Assembly (NCBI GenBank): GCA_028866895.1
Contig: JAGWHF010000006.1
Coordinates: forward strand, 109,977 to 173,976
From: Nitrososphaerota archaeon
GTDB lineage: Archaea; Thermoproteota; Nitrososphaeria; Nitrososphaerales; Nitrosopumilaceae
Direction of reading: 5' to 3'
DNA length: 64,000 bases
The notes beneath the pieces were generated by a model. It was not told the origin of the DNA. It made no database searches and saw only the letters and a program-made list of their open reading frames with translations. The position numbers and the translations under genes were made by a program. Positions 7,848-16,756 of this stretch are shown here, in pieces. Numbering within the stretch: the first letter of the stretch is position 1; every line of letters begins with the position of its first letter.

Positions 7848-8120
7848 TCAGCTTTTCTTTACCGCTACGATGAGAACGATGAATCCTGCGATCTCGAATC
7901 CCTCCTCGATGAACTTTTGCAGGGTCTCGTTGCCAAGTGACGAGACGCCGTACTCTATGACGGTCTCGCCCAGTACAAGCAGGGTAAAGCCAATGGCAAG
8001 AAGTATCATCGGGGTGTACCTTGTCCTCTTGAACGCCTTTGCGGCAAAGAAGACGAGCGTGAACCCGGCGATGAGGTGGGCTGCAAGGATGATGTAGTTA
8101 GTAATAGGAGGCGCTTCCAT
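7848..8120 (-). CDS. Three-helix membrane protein paired with ArsR-like regulator
   Basis: 90 residues with three hydrophobic spans (about 7-28, 36-55, 72-88). The first gene of the unit with the ArsR-type regulator 4 bp downstream; the pairing suggests a membrane sensor passing information to the regulator, but no ligand site can be seen. Confidence 0.75.
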   Translation of the reverse strand: MEAPPITNYIILAAHLIAGFTLVFFAAKAFKRTRYTPMILLAIGFTLLVLGETVIEYGVSSLGNETLQKFIEEGFEIAGFIVLIVAVKKS

Positions 8121-8169
8121 CTCTCAAACTACCGGTGGTTGCAACCTGGTTTGGTATTAAGCTGTGTGG

Positions 8170-8189
8170 CCATTCCTACCGCTGGGAAT
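8170..8189. repeat. Short repeat GCCATTCCTACMGCTGGGAA, copy 2
   Basis: CCATTCCTACCGCTGGGAAT, 19 of 20 positions in common with 6989-7008 apart from the ends. It lies between the RPA gene end and the start of the 8120 unit, so the two copies bracket the three membrane/regulator genes. Confidence 0.45.
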
Positions 8190-8191
8190 CA

Positions 8192-9589
8192 CTAGTTCTT
8201 ACGCGTGACTACGGAGTAGGCGGAAAGGAACGCCTCGGTCCTGCCCTCAAGGCCGGGCTTGGCGGTGACTGCCGTGATGCTGATGATCTCTCCCTGGGTG
8301 AACTGCTCAAGCAGCCTTGCCTGCGACCTCCAGCCCTTGAGCCAGATCTGGCCCGTGTCGTCCTCCACGAATGCCTCGGAGAGCAGGACGGACTCGCCCG
8401 TCTTTGTCTGGATCTCGCGCTTTTGCGGGGCCTTGAGGATTATTGCCTCGATGCAGTAGAGGCCGTCTGACGGCTTGACGTCGCGAATCTTCGTCCGGGC
8501 CTCGGAGGGGGTCGGGATGCCCGTTCCGTCAATCTTCCTTACTGGCGAACCCTGCTCAAGCGTGATGGTATTACCGTACATCTTTGACGGGGTGATCTCT
8601 ACTGCGTCGCCGGGGCTGACCTCCGAGGTGACGGAGGTCGGGTCTGCGATGTTTACAATCCTCCTGTCCGAGGTGACCGCCACAAGCAGCCTGCTTCCAG
8701 AATCTGCCTTTGTGGCTGAAAGTATCCTTGCGGTTACCGGGGCAATCTCTTTTGCGCCCTCTATCTCAAGCACCGTGCCCTCGTCGCCGTGGAGCTCAAG
8801 GCCCATCTGGCCCGTCTTGGTGCTGACGCCTATCAGCCTTGCCTTGGCGCCAGAGGAGACGACCCTTGGGAGCGAGCCCTCGTCCTTGTTCCACAGTACC
8901 GCTCGCACGACGGCGCCGTCGCGTCCCTTGAGCCTCAGCTGGAGCGCCTTTGACTGCTCGCCCTTGAAGTTGGTAAACTCCGTGGTGCGGATGCTGCCGT
9001 CAAGTATTCCGGATACCACCAAATTCTGCTGGTTCTCCCTTACCGACGAGACGTCGTCCGTTATCTCGTCAAGGCTTGGGATCTTGGACTGGGTATTGTT
9101 TGGCTCTACGCTTGAGCCCGAGCCCACGTTGATTATCGGGTTTCCCTTGAGGTCTGATTTTACGTACGCCTTGATTATCCTGACAAGGTCGCCCGGCTTG
9201 AGGTTCTCTATGCCTGGGAGGGTTGCCTTCTCGTCCCAAAGCTTGACCTTTGCCCTCTGGGCGCCGTCGTATACCGTCATGTTCCTCAGCATGAACTGCG
9301 AGCCGTCCTTCCTTGAGAACTGCCTTGCAGGGTAGACGTTCATCACGCGGGTCTCAAGGGTAATCTCCTTTGCGCCGACATAGATGTCCTTGAGGGACAT
9401 CTCCACCTTGAGCGGTTCACCCAGCGCAACGCCAAGGTCGGAGGCGATGAGGAAGATCGCGCCCTGGTCGGTGAGGTAGCCTGCACCTATCTTCTCCTTC
9501 TTTTTTCTGATAAGCTCCTCGAGATCCTGCCTTGTAAGTTCGGGCTTTTGCTCAAGGAGCCTGCCCATCAATGACTCAAATTCTGACAA
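8192..9589 (-). CDS. rpa: Replication protein A large subunit (OB-fold ssDNA-binding protein)
   Basis: A multi-OB-fold single-stranded-DNA-binding protein for replication and repair. An N-terminal helical segment (KPELTRQDLEELIRKKKEKIGAG followed by TDQGAIFLIASDLGV) precedes successive OB folds of about 100 residues each; VYDGAQRAKVKLWDEKA and VRAVLWNKDEG are the characteristic L-W/NKDE-type OB strands. The C-terminus (QIWLKGWRSQARLLEQF) is a further OB fold. The frame can be extended to 9664, but a TATA box (CTTATAACG, about 9613-9621) then falls inside it; the TTG at 9589 gives leaderless spacing, and an ATG at 9568 is the other choice. Confidence 0.9.
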   Translation of the reverse strand: MSEFESLMGRLLEQKPELTRQDLEELIRKKKEKIGAGYLTDQGAIFLIASDLGVALGEPLKVEMSLKDIYVGAKEITLETRVMNVYPARQFSRKDGSQFMLRNMTVYDGAQRAKVKLWDEKATLPGIENLKPGDLVRIIKAYVKSDLKGNPIINVGSGSSVEPNNTQSKIPSLDEITDDVSSVRENQQNLVVSGILDGSIRTTEFTNFKGEQSKALQLRLKGRDGAVVRAVLWNKDEGSLPRVVSSGAKARLIGVSTKTGQMGLELHGDEGTVLEIEGAKEIAPVTARILSATKADSGSRLLVAVTSDRRIVNIADPTSVTSEVSPGDAVEITPSKMYGNTITLEQGSPVRKIDGTGIPTPSEARTKIRDVKPSDGLYCIEAIILKAPQKREIQTKTGESVLLSEAFVEDDTGQIWLKGWRSQARLLEQFTQGEIISITAVTAKPGLEGRTEAFLSAYSVVTRKN

Positions 9590-9706
9590 ATCAAAAACCG
9601 TTGGAATCTGCACGTTATAAGAATTTTCAAGCGGATGCGATCTGGGAGGGTCTTGGTACCGCAATTTTCCAGTAGATAGATTAGTGGGGCGCGGAAACGG
9701 GACTTG

Positions 9707-10657
9707 ATGCTCTGCGTAGAGGCAAGGTCGCTTTCCAAGTCGTACGGGGATGTAGTTGCGGTGGACTCGGTAGACCTCGTGGTGGAGCCGGGGAAGATAT
9801 TTGGATTTCTTGGGCCAAACGGGGCAGGCAAGACGACGACAATCAAGCTTCTCACGACGCTCATTGCCCCAAGCAGCGGCACAATCAAAATTCTGGGCAC
9901 TGACGCGCTCAAGGACCCGCTTGGGGCGCGGAGGAGGGTGGGGGTAGTGCTTCAGCAGCCATCCTACGAGCCGAACCTTACGGTGGAGAAGGCGCTTGAC
10001 AAGTACGGCATGATGTGGAATGTAGACGGAGGGACGCGGAAAAGGAGGGTGGAGGAGCTCCTCACGGCGTTTGACCTGAAGGACATCCGGAAGAAGAAGA
10101 ACGACGACATATCAATAGGGCAGAGGAGGCGAGTGCAGGTGGCGCGAGAGTTCATGCACGAGATGGATCTGCTCTTCCTTGACGAGCCAACAGTCGGGCT
10201 TGACCCGTCGGCGCGGCGGGCGCTTTTGGACTACATCAAGGGAAGGGTGCGCGGCGGGCTTACCATATTCTTCACCACGCACATACTTGAGGAGGCAGAG
10301 TACCTCTGCGACGAGATTGCGATAATCAACCGCGGAAGGATAGTGGCGATCGACACGCCGGACGAGCTGAGAAAAAAGTTCGGGCGCAAGAAGACGATAA
10401 AGGTACACGTGGAAGGCGTCAGGGACCTCTCGGGCGTGCTCCGTGATGTCGGGCCGCACGATGTATCCTACGACGGGGGCACGGTAATAACGCTCCACTC
10501 GGCAGACTCGGAGCGGGCGCTTGTCAGGATTTTGCAGGTACTTTCGTCAAACAATATCGAGGTGGAGGATCTCAGCGTGGTGCCCACAAGCCTGGAGGAG
10601 ATATTCCTCAAGGTGGTAAGGGACTCGGAGGGGCAGGGGGATGCATCCGGTATTTAG
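9707..10657 (+). CDS. ABC-2 type transporter ATP-binding protein
   Basis: About 316 residues, the cytoplasmic ATPase of a drug or polysaccharide-type ABC exporter. Visible: Walker A GPNGAGKTT, Q-loop VLQQPSYE, degenerate signature ISIGQRRRV in place of LSGGQ, Walker B LLFLDEPTVGLDP, and H-loop TTHILEEAE. The C-terminal 80 residues form the DrrA-like extension. The stop lies 17 bp inside the permease gene, so the two are coupled. The ATG at 9707 follows a TTG in the same frame. Confidence 0.93.
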   Translation: MLCVEARSLSKSYGDVVAVDSVDLVVEPGKIFGFLGPNGAGKTTTIKLLTTLIAPSSGTIKILGTDALKDPLGARRRVGVVLQQPSYEPNLTVEKALDKYGMMWNVDGGTRKRRVEELLTAFDLKDIRKKKNDDISIGQRRRVQVAREFMHEMDLLFLDEPTVGLDPSARRALLDYIKGRVRGGLTIFFTTHILEEAEYLCDEIAIINRGRIVAIDTPDELRKKFGRKKTIKVHVEGVRDLSGVLRDVGPHDVSYDGGTVITLHSADSERALVRILQVLSSNNIEVEDLSVVPTSLEEIFLKVVRDSEGQGDASGI

Positions 10658-11402
10658 GCTCGTAAACAGGAACCTTACCATATCGCTCAACATGGGCTTT
10701 GTGATATGGCAGGTGATATTTCCTGTAATCTACATATTTGTGGCTGGGTTTGCGTATACGGCGCTGATTCACAACGTGCCGTTTGGAACAAGGAACCTTG
10801 ACTATCCGGCGTTCATCGCGTCGGGCATGATAGGGTTCAACATAATGAACAGCACGCTCATCTCGGGGATTATCATATGGAACGACAGGAGGCACGGGAT
10901 GTTCGAGCAGATTCTTGTGGGGCCGTTCACGCGCGCGCAGTACATACTGTCAAACGTGTATACCATAGGGATCATCGGGCTCTTCTCGGCGGGGCTGATA
11001 ACAGCGATAGGGTACCCGCTCTTCTTCAAGTCGGTCGAGTTCAACGTGCTTACGGTGCCCCTTGTCGTGTTTGCCGCAATCACGGGGGCTATACTCTTCG
11101 GCTCGATTGCTTCGATAATATCGACCCGCCTCAAGTCAAGCGAGGGGTTCAACGTGGTGATAAATACCGTGTTCCTCTTCTTTGCATTTGTCAGTACGGC
11201 GTTTTATCCAGCGCAGGGGGCGCCGCCAGTGCTTGCCACCGCATTTTATTTCAACCCGCTGACGTACCTTGTGGACGTGGTCCGCGCCGGCATATTTGGC
11301 AACTTTACGGCAACCGTGGGATACGAGATGCTGGTATTGCTTGCAGGGGCGCTCGTGCTGTTCGGGATTGCTACAAAGCTGCTCTCGAGGCTTGAGATAT
11401 AG
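10641..11402 (+). CDS. ABC-2 type transporter permease
   Basis: 253 residues with six hydrophobic segments (about 20-45, 57-80, 103-130, 137-160, 167-190, 225-248), the layout of DrrB/YadH-type ABC-2 membrane subunits. The conserved hydrophilic segment between helices 2 and 3 (DRRHGMFEQILVGPFTR) is typical. Overlaps the ATPase gene by 17 bp; together they make a complete exporter of unknown substrate. Confidence 0.92.
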   Translation: MHPVFRLVNRNLTISLNMGFVIWQVIFPVIYIFVAGFAYTALIHNVPFGTRNLDYPAFIASGMIGFNIMNSTLISGIIIWNDRRHGMFEQILVGPFTRAQYILSNVYTIGIIGLFSAGLITAIGYPLFFKSVEFNVLTVPLVVFAAITGAILFGSIASIISTRLKSSEGFNVVINTVFLFFAFVSTAFYPAQGAPPVLATAFYFNPLTYLVDVVRAGIFGNFTATVGYEMLVLLAGALVLFGIATKLLSRLEI

Positions 11403-11440
11403 GACGTTGGTTTAAATCTGAAACCAGCGTAGGGTATTCC

Positions 11441-11701
11441 ATGCAGATAAGGAGAAGGAGCAGCCTGTGGTTCCTCCTGCCGATAGTATTCAACATATTC
11501 GGCGGGGTGGTTGCATACTTTGTCATTCGCGACGACGACCCAAGGAGGGCAAGATCGTGCCTCCTGCTTGGGGCCGTGCTTGCAGCGATCCCGATACTGC
11601 TCTTTGTGGCGCCCATACTTGTAGGCATTGCGATACTGCCGCACATCGTGCCGCACATATCGGGGCCGACGATGAACCGCATCGGTACTTTCAACCTGTA
11701 G
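11441..11701 (+). CDS. Small two-helix membrane protein
   Basis: 86 residues with hydrophobic spans at about 9-27 and 42-72 and a basic loop DDDPRRARS between them, positive-inside. A TATA-like GGTTTAAATC at 11408-11417 gives leaderless spacing to the ATG at 11441, so it is transcribed apart from the ABC genes. No recognised family. Confidence 0.65.
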   Translation: MQIRRRSSLWFLLPIVFNIFGGVVAYFVIRDDDPRRARSCLLLGAVLAAIPILLFVAPILVGIAILPHIVPHISGPTMNRIGTFNL

Positions 11702-11853
11702 GCAGCCAGACTCGGGCATTTTTTTCAGTGACCGGCACGACCTCGGGGCAAACCGCCACTATGTCCTGCCATGTGTCCGCGGCCTGATCATGTGGAGCCC
11801 TTTTCGGCATGTCCTGCTGTCCTTCTCTCATCTTATTCTGCATCTTCAGTACT

Positions 11854-11887
11854 ACCAATTGGTATACCATATGGTATACCATTTGGT
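11854..11887. promoter_or_regulatory. VapBC operator: 34-bp nested palindrome
   Basis: The centre GGTATACCATATGGTATACC (11861-11880) is a perfect 20-bp palindrome, flanked by ACCAATT and ATTTGGT that extend the symmetry with one mismatch. It lies 35 bp upstream of the vapB start, next to a TATA-like TTTAATAATC, as expected for an autorepressed toxin-antitoxin operon. Confidence 0.8.
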
Positions 11888-11921
11888 AATCTTTAATAAT
11901 CATAAAGCGCACGCACCATAT

Positions 11922-12167
11922 GTGAGGGAAGGCAACAGCGCCGTGGTCTCAGTCAAGGTATCAAGGCGTACCAAGGAAAAGATGCGCGCCATGAACATAA
12001 AGTGGGGAGAGGTTCTGAGAAAGACAATAGAGGCCAAGATAAGAGAGCAAGAAAGAAGGCAGGGAATAAAAGAATTCCTTGATTTTAGAGCAAAGAGCAA
12101 GATACCAAAGAACAGGACATCATACACTTCCGAGGTCTTGGCAAGGCAAACCAGAGAAGAGCGATGA
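11922..12167 (+). CDS. vapB: VapB-type antitoxin
   Basis: About 81 residues from the GTG at 11922 (VREGNSAVVSVKVSRRTKEKM). The N-terminal SAVVSVKVSRRTKEKMR segment fits a ribbon-helix-helix strand and first helix; the C-terminus is long and basic, of the toxin-wrapping kind. The frame continues upstream to 11790 but that would encode the operator palindrome, so the GTG after the TATA box was chosen (a second GTG is at 11943). It overlaps vapC by 4 bp (ATGA). Confidence 0.78.
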   Translation: MREGNSAVVSVKVSRRTKEKMRAMNIKWGEVLRKTIEAKIREQERRQGIKEFLDFRAKSKIPKNRTSYTSEVLARQTREER

Positions 12168-12574
12168 GATATACAGTAGATGCAAGCGTTCTTGTCAAGC
12201 TGTTGGTAGATGAGCAGTACTCGCAGGAGGCCGTGAAGATTGTCTCGGATCCAAAGACGGTACTATATGCTCCGGATATTGTTTACCATGAAATAGGAAG
12301 CGTGCTTTACAAGATGGCCAGGCGAGGAATCATTGGGAAAAACTATGCTGTTCAAGCATACGAGAGGATCATAAGGCTGCCTATAGATGTCTCGACCGAT
12401 TTGAAGGCCCTGCCTGAGATACTAGGGATGTCCCTAAGGCTTGGGCTGCATTTTTATGACTGTCTTTACATCCACACTGCCAGGAAGACAGACTCTACTT
12501 TAATTTCATCTGATCGAAGGCTTCTGACAGCGGCTGGTAAAGAGTGCAACTCTAGGCATCTTGAAAGCGCTTGA
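12164..12574 (+). CDS. vapC: PIN-domain toxin VapC
   Basis: 136 residues with the PIN nuclease acidic residues in place: D6 (TVDASVLVK), E43 (YHEIGS), D98 or so (FYDCLYI), and D116 (ISSDRRLL). VapC enzymes cut tRNA or rRNA. Overlaps vapB by 4 bp. The pair lies about 250 bp beyond the 3-prime end of tRNA-Gln, a usual place for insertion of mobile DNA. Confidence 0.9.
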   Translation: MRYTVDASVLVKLLVDEQYSQEAVKIVSDPKTVLYAPDIVYHEIGSVLYKMARRGIIGKNYAVQAYERIIRLPIDVSTDLKALPEILGMSLRLGLHFYDCLYIHTARKTDSTLISSDRRLLTAAGKECNSRHLESA

Positions 12575-12779
12575 AGACCGCCAGGTCCTGCAAATTTGCA
12601 TATTTCCTGAACTAACACTCTGGGTTGCAAACCTTGCTCATGGGCAGGAAACAGGCATCAAACTCCCCGGGCTGAGACTAGCTTGGCAGCTGCCAGCTGA
12701 CATGCAAAACGGGTATCTGGTAGACAAAAAGTGATTATTTGAGGAGAGACAGTCCCGCTCTGATTTCTAGGATATGAAA

Positions 12780-12798
12780 AATTCCATCTAATGGAATT
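12780..12798. terminator. Hairpin beyond the tRNA-Gln 3-prime end
   Basis: AATTCCAT-CTA-ATGGAATT, an 8-bp perfect stem with a 3-nt loop, 27 bp downstream of the tRNA 3-prime end on its strand. It could be a transcription end or processing structure. The rest of 12575-12825 shows no gene. Confidence 0.4.
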
Positions 12799-12825
12799 GG
12801 CATCTCTTGGGCATATGCAAGATAA

Positions 12826-12898
12826 TAGCCCGGCCCAGATTCGAACTGGGGTCAAGGGCTCCAAAGGCCCCTATGCTTGACCGCTACACTACCGGGCT
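12826..12898 (-). tRNA. tRNA-Gln (anticodon TTG)
   Basis: The reverse strand folds as a cloverleaf: acceptor AGCCCGG with CCGGGCT, anticodon arm GGGGC-CTTTGGA-GCCCT giving anticodon TTG, and T arm CCCAG-TTCGAAT-CTGGG, with discriminator A. 73 nt, no CCA encoded and no intron. The codon read is CAA. Confidence 0.93.
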
Positions 12899-13012
12899 TC
12901 GGAGGAACTTTGTCTGGTTCCTTTAATAATGTTGGGGGTTTTGGATTGGAAAAGCGGGATGCCTCGGGATGGGGCGAGAAGCTTATTAGTGTAAATTCAA
13001 ATCCCAGAGTTG

Positions 13013-13489
13013 ATGCGCTCCGCACTTGTTGCAATGCTGGTGGCAGTCGTGGTCATATCCTCGTTTGGCGCCTCGCTTGCGCAGACGGTGGGTCCCCTGC
13101 CGCAGACGGCAGCACCCGTCCAGCAGATTGTGGGGATCTATGCGCAGATAGTGGTCAGGGACTCGTCGGGCAGCCTGGTCTCGTACCTTGAGACCTCGCG
13201 CGTGACAGTTGCGGACCCGGCAAGGTTCAACCAGCTCATAGACCAGAACATGGGCGAGTTTGCGTCAAGCATGATAGCAGTGGGCGGGCAGGGCCTGCAG
13301 ATTCTAAAGGCAAACGAGACTGTGGTGCACACGTATCCAACCATAGTGTCGCAGAACCTCATATCGATGAAGACCGCCTCGGGAATTGAGAACCTCGTGG
13401 CGGCAAACCACGACGGGTATGCGGTCCTCAAGGGCGACAGGGTCACCACGTACTGGACGATTATCAGGACGGCCCCGCAGGGCCAGTAG
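13013..13489 (+). CDS. Exported protein of unknown function
   Basis: 158 residues from the ATG at 13013. The N-terminus (MRSALVAMLVAVVVISSFGASLAQ) is a classic signal peptide with a cleavage site after SLA. The mature part has no cysteines and looks like one alpha/beta domain. A TATA-like GCTTATTAG lies 30 bp upstream. No family recognised. Confidence 0.75.
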   Translation: MRSALVAMLVAVVVISSFGASLAQTVGPLPQTAAPVQQIVGIYAQIVVRDSSGSLVSYLETSRVTVADPARFNQLIDQNMGEFASSMIAVGGQGLQILKANETVVHTYPTIVSQNLISMKTASGIENLVAANHDGYAVLKGDRVTTYWTIIRTAPQGQ

Positions 13490-13496
13490 GCAGAAT

Positions 13497-14777
13497 TTAT
13501 TTTTCTTCAGGCAAAGCTTCCTTGCGGGTCTTGTTTGAAAGCAGCATGCCGGTCCCTATGGCAAAGAAGACTGCAAGGGAGACGAACCTGTAGGGCTGGT
13601 TTGTCTGCTCGGTAAACCCTGTAAGCAGGGGCGCGGTCATGAGTATTACAAGCATGAAGAACATTATAGAGTCGGCGTGCATCACGCCCCTCCTTGAGGC
13701 AAAAAACAGCATCACCGTAAGGGGGAGGAGGAAGATCACAACGACATAGTCGAACCTCATCTGCATTGCCATTGCGCCAAAGCCCTGCCAGAACTGGAAT
13801 GCGTCAAAAGAGATTGAGGTGCCTACAAGGTTTGCCCTGAGGGCTGTTGCGGCGGCAGCTATGGCGATTCCTATTACTCCGTAGGATGCAAGCGAGAGAA
13901 TCTTGGAGCGCCTCGGCATCGCGGAGCGCGCTATGAAGAATATGTTCATCGGGAAGAAAGCAAGCGTAAGCGGCTTTGAGAAGAGGGAGAGCAGGTAGGG
14001 CGCGGGCGACGGCGGCCAGAACTTGAGGAGGAGGTACAGGGAGAAGAGGTACAGGAGTATCCACGAGTTCTCGTAGCTTGCGGTCGTGCTGTAGGAGATG
14101 AAAATGTCGCTCTGCAGCAGTAGGACCATGGAGACCAGCCCTGCAAAGCGCTTGCCGGTCACCTGCTTTGTGAAAAAGTAGGTCTGCAGGAGGAGGGCGA
14201 TGCTTACGATGAACGGGACTATCCTGATGTTGCCAAAGGCGTGGAGCGAGGTGGAGAGGAGGAGGTACTTGAAGTGGGGCTCAAACGAGTGCGCAAACTG
14301 GGATATGTTCCAGGAGAGCACGCGGGCCTTGACGCCTGCGTAATCGACCCAGGTCTCCTCCCTTGCCATCGTGCCTGCCGTGAGAGCTGCAAAGATTGCA
14401 AGTATTGCAACGACGCCTATGAGCGCCTGCCTTGTTGATATCTCAAAGGAGGCAAGTCTTTGGAACCTGGCAGCGCACTTGGATTTCCTGTAGTATGCTA
14501 TTCCTATTGCAAGGAGGGCGATGTTTGCAATTATGAGCGGGGCTGCAAGGACGCCGGGCTCGAAGGGGTTGATTATATCAGGCGAGAAGACTGCTGCATG
14601 GAAGGGGCTTGCGGTTCTTGCTATGAGCGCGGGAAAGACGACAGGAATTATCGAGAGGAACACCACTACAATGGTGGGTATGAAGACTGACCATGAGAAC
14701 AGGTGCGGCCGGATGGAGAAGCTCCTGCCTGCGGGCTCTTTTGATTCTGGCTGTGAACCCTTGCTCTTGTCTGCCAA
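13497..14777 (-). CDS. Polytopic membrane protein (glycosyltransferase-like)
   Basis: 426 residues with about ten to eleven hydrophobic segments after a polar 30-residue N-terminus. The periplasmic-side REETWVDYAGVKARVLSWNISQFAHSFEPHFKYLL after the third helix, with an early acidic pair, recalls GT-C type glycosyltransferases (PMT-like), but no diagnostic motif is certain. It converges with the exported-protein gene, ending 8 bp from it. Confidence 0.7.
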   Translation of the reverse strand: MADKSKGSQPESKEPAGRSFSIRPHLFSWSVFIPTIVVVFLSIIPVVFPALIARTASPFHAAVFSPDIINPFEPGVLAAPLIIANIALLAIGIAYYRKSKCAARFQRLASFEISTRQALIGVVAILAIFAALTAGTMAREETWVDYAGVKARVLSWNISQFAHSFEPHFKYLLLSTSLHAFGNIRIVPFIVSIALLLQTYFFTKQVTGKRFAGLVSMVLLLQSDIFISYSTTASYENSWILLYLFSLYLLLKFWPPSPAPYLLSLFSKPLTLAFFPMNIFFIARSAMPRRSKILSLASYGVIGIAIAAAATALRANLVGTSISFDAFQFWQGFGAMAMQMRFDYVVVIFLLPLTVMLFFASRRGVMHADSIMFFMLVILMTAPLLTGFTEQTNQPYRFVSLAVFFAIGTGMLLSNKTRKEALPEEK

Positions 14778-14818
14778 TCGAATTTCATTGAAGGTATGGG
14801 TTTAAAAGCGAAACGGCG

Positions 14819-15226
14819 CTACTGGGGACTCTTTATCTTGGCAAAGACCTCGGCCCAGCTCTCGCCCTCGCTTCTTGCATGCGCCTGCGCGTTCTCGTAG
14901 AGCAGCTGGTAGACCCATGATATTATCTCTGCCCAGATTGCCCTAAGCGAGGCCTCGTCGGAAAAAAAGACGCTTGTCCTTACCGCAAGCATGGCGGGGA
15001 TGTTGCGCGCATTTGTCGGCTGGTCCTGCTGCCACTTTTTGAGCACCCTGTCGCAGAAATCCAGTATGTCGGCCTTTGAGAGTGCAAGTGACTCGGGATC
15101 GTTCTTCTTGCTGTTTCTTCTGTGCCTCGGCTTTTTGATGCCTGCCCTCTGCTGCGGCTTGGATGGAACCTGGGGGGGATCGGCCTTGGCATCGTCTTTC
15201 TGTCTTGCAGCGGTGCTTTTTCGCAT
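14819..15226 (-). CDS. Conserved-looking hypothetical, basic N-terminus
   Basis: About 135 residues. The first 45 are lysine/arginine/proline-rich and likely disordered (nucleic-acid-binding character); the remainder is a helical domain (SKADILDFCDRVLKKWQ...SLRAIWAEIISWVYQLLYENAQAHA). The ATG at 15226 is preferred to the TTG at 15247 because CCATAAAGG at 15258-15267 would be its TATA box. No family recognised. Confidence 0.6.
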   Translation of the reverse strand: MRKSTAARQKDDAKADPPQVPSKPQQRAGIKKPRHRRNSKKNDPESLALSKADILDFCDRVLKKWQQDQPTNARNIPAMLAVRTSVFFSDEASLRAIWAEIISWVYQLLYENAQAHARSEGESWAEVFAKIKSPQ

Positions 15227-15470
15227 CCTGTTCCTGTAATGGTACAACTAGCCTTTATGGTCATCGGTGGTGAATTTGCCATTGCCTGCAACCCAGGGCG
15301 CGCTCTTTAGGCACCCCGGCAGTTTTCCCGCCGTGATTCAACCCGTAAAAAATCGCGTCCTGCCTGAGAACCTTGGCAGCTTCCTAGTATCTGGGATGAA
15401 AGGCACCGGAACCTGCCCTATTTGGTTTTAAGTATTTCTAAGAACTCTTACTGATGAATGCATCCTGTCT

Positions 15471-15480
15471 GTTATATGTT
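15471..15480 (+). promoter_or_regulatory. TATA box of trmB-like gene
   Basis: GTTATATGTT ending 24 bp before the GTG at 15504, consistent with leaderless transcription. Confidence 0.5.
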
Positions 15481-15503
15481 ATCCCGATAGGTAGATCAAT
15501 CAA

Positions 15504-16367
15504 GTGAAAAAATTGCAAGAACAGCAAGAGATTGCATCTCCGTTTCTCTCCGAGCCTGATTCGAACCTGTACCAGTACAAGGTCAAGATGGAGCAGGTCA
15601 AGTCGGAGCTGCTCAAGTTCGGCCTCAGCCAGAACCAGGCAAAGGTGTTCATCTACCTTGGCAAGTACGGTCCAAAGAGCGCGCCGGAGGTCGCAAAGGC
15701 GCTTGAGCTTCCAAGGACAGAGACGTACTTTATAATAAACACTCTGCAGAACAGGGGCATTGTTACCGCCGAGTTCTCGACTCCCGTGAGGTACTCGACG
15801 CTCTCGATAGGGCAGGCGGTGCTTACGCTTGTAAAATCGGAGCAGGAGAAGGTAAGGATGCTTGCGATGCAGGAGAGGGAGCTTACCCAGCTGTGGAACG
15901 ACATACCGGCGTTTGCCATAGAGACAAGCGAGACGAAGAAGGAGAAGATGCAGATGCTGCAGGGGACGCCGCAGATAAACAGCAAGATAAAGGAGATGAT
16001 AAGGAAGACGCAGGAGGAGCTGTGTCTCTTCTGTACGGAAAAGGACCTCTCGAGGCTGTACTATGCAGACTTTGTGGACCTGTTCTCAAACATGGTGGCA
16101 GACTTTAGGATTATAGTCTCGCCCGCGCAGAAGATGCCGGAGAACGCGCGGCAGATAGACAGGAAGAAGATAAGGCTGATGCCCGGCCCCCGGTGCGACG
16201 ACCAGTGCTTCCTTGTGCGCGACTCGGAGGAGGTGCTCTACTTTTTAAGGAATGCAAACCACCCCTCGCACAACGTGTTTGCAATGTGGATGGACTCGAG
16301 ACCGCTTGTCATGTCGATGCGGATGCTGTTTGACCTCTGCTGGGAAAAGTCGGGCCACATTTACTGA
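15504..16367 (+). CDS. TrmB-family transcriptional regulator
   Basis: 287 residues from a GTG. The winged helix at about 33-100 (LLKFGLSQNQAKVFIYLGKYGPKSAPEVAKAL and PRTETYFIINTLQNRGIV) is characteristic of TrmB/GntR-like archaeal regulators; a coiled helix follows (about 105-150), then an effector-like domain. The sugar-binding motif of classical TrmB is not evident, so the ligand is unknown. Such families are expanded in Nitrososphaeria. Confidence 0.85.
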   Translation: MKKLQEQQEIASPFLSEPDSNLYQYKVKMEQVKSELLKFGLSQNQAKVFIYLGKYGPKSAPEVAKALELPRTETYFIINTLQNRGIVTAEFSTPVRYSTLSIGQAVLTLVKSEQEKVRMLAMQERELTQLWNDIPAFAIETSETKKEKMQMLQGTPQINSKIKEMIRKTQEELCLFCTEKDLSRLYYADFVDLFSNMVADFRIIVSPAQKMPENARQIDRKKIRLMPGPRCDDQCFLVRDSEEVLYFLRNANHPSHNVFAMWMDSRPLVMSMRMLFDLCWEKSGHIY

Positions 16368-16467
16368 TTCTGAAGGGCCTTGTGGGGCGTCAGGTGTGAG
16401 GTTGAAGGACGGTACAGCCTGACAATCTCAGGATCCCTTAATAGCGATGCATGCGTATTGTTATGCG

Positions 16468-16662
16468 ATGAATATCTATGACATGAAATCCGTCCGCTGC
16501 AGCCAGTGTGACAGGTTCATAGGAGAGATAGAGTATGATGCCGTCGTCATGATGCCCAAGTGCGGCAAATGTGCAAACCCGATGCCGGAGGGGGACGACA
16601 AGGTGCGATACATCGTTACCAAGTTCAACAAGAGCGGAAAGGAACTCGTCCCGAAAAGCTAG
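16468..16662 (+). CDS. Small zinc-ribbon protein
   Basis: About 64 residues beginning MNIYDMKSVRC. Two CxxC knuckles (CSQC and CGKC, about 25 residues apart) suggest one zinc site. The ATG at 16468 was chosen because a TATA-like CTTAATAG lies at 16437-16444; an earlier ATG at 16447 would overlap the expected transcription start. Unknown function. Confidence 0.65.
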   Translation: MNIYDMKSVRCSQCDRFIGEIEYDAVVMMPKCGKCANPMPEGDDKVRYIVTKFNKSGKELVPKS

Positions 16663-16756
16663 GCCATTTATGATAGCCGTCCGTGCATGTGCCGAGTGCA
16701 AACTAGTGCGTTTGTTACATCCTTTGTTATATAGTAAGGCACACAATTAACAGCAG

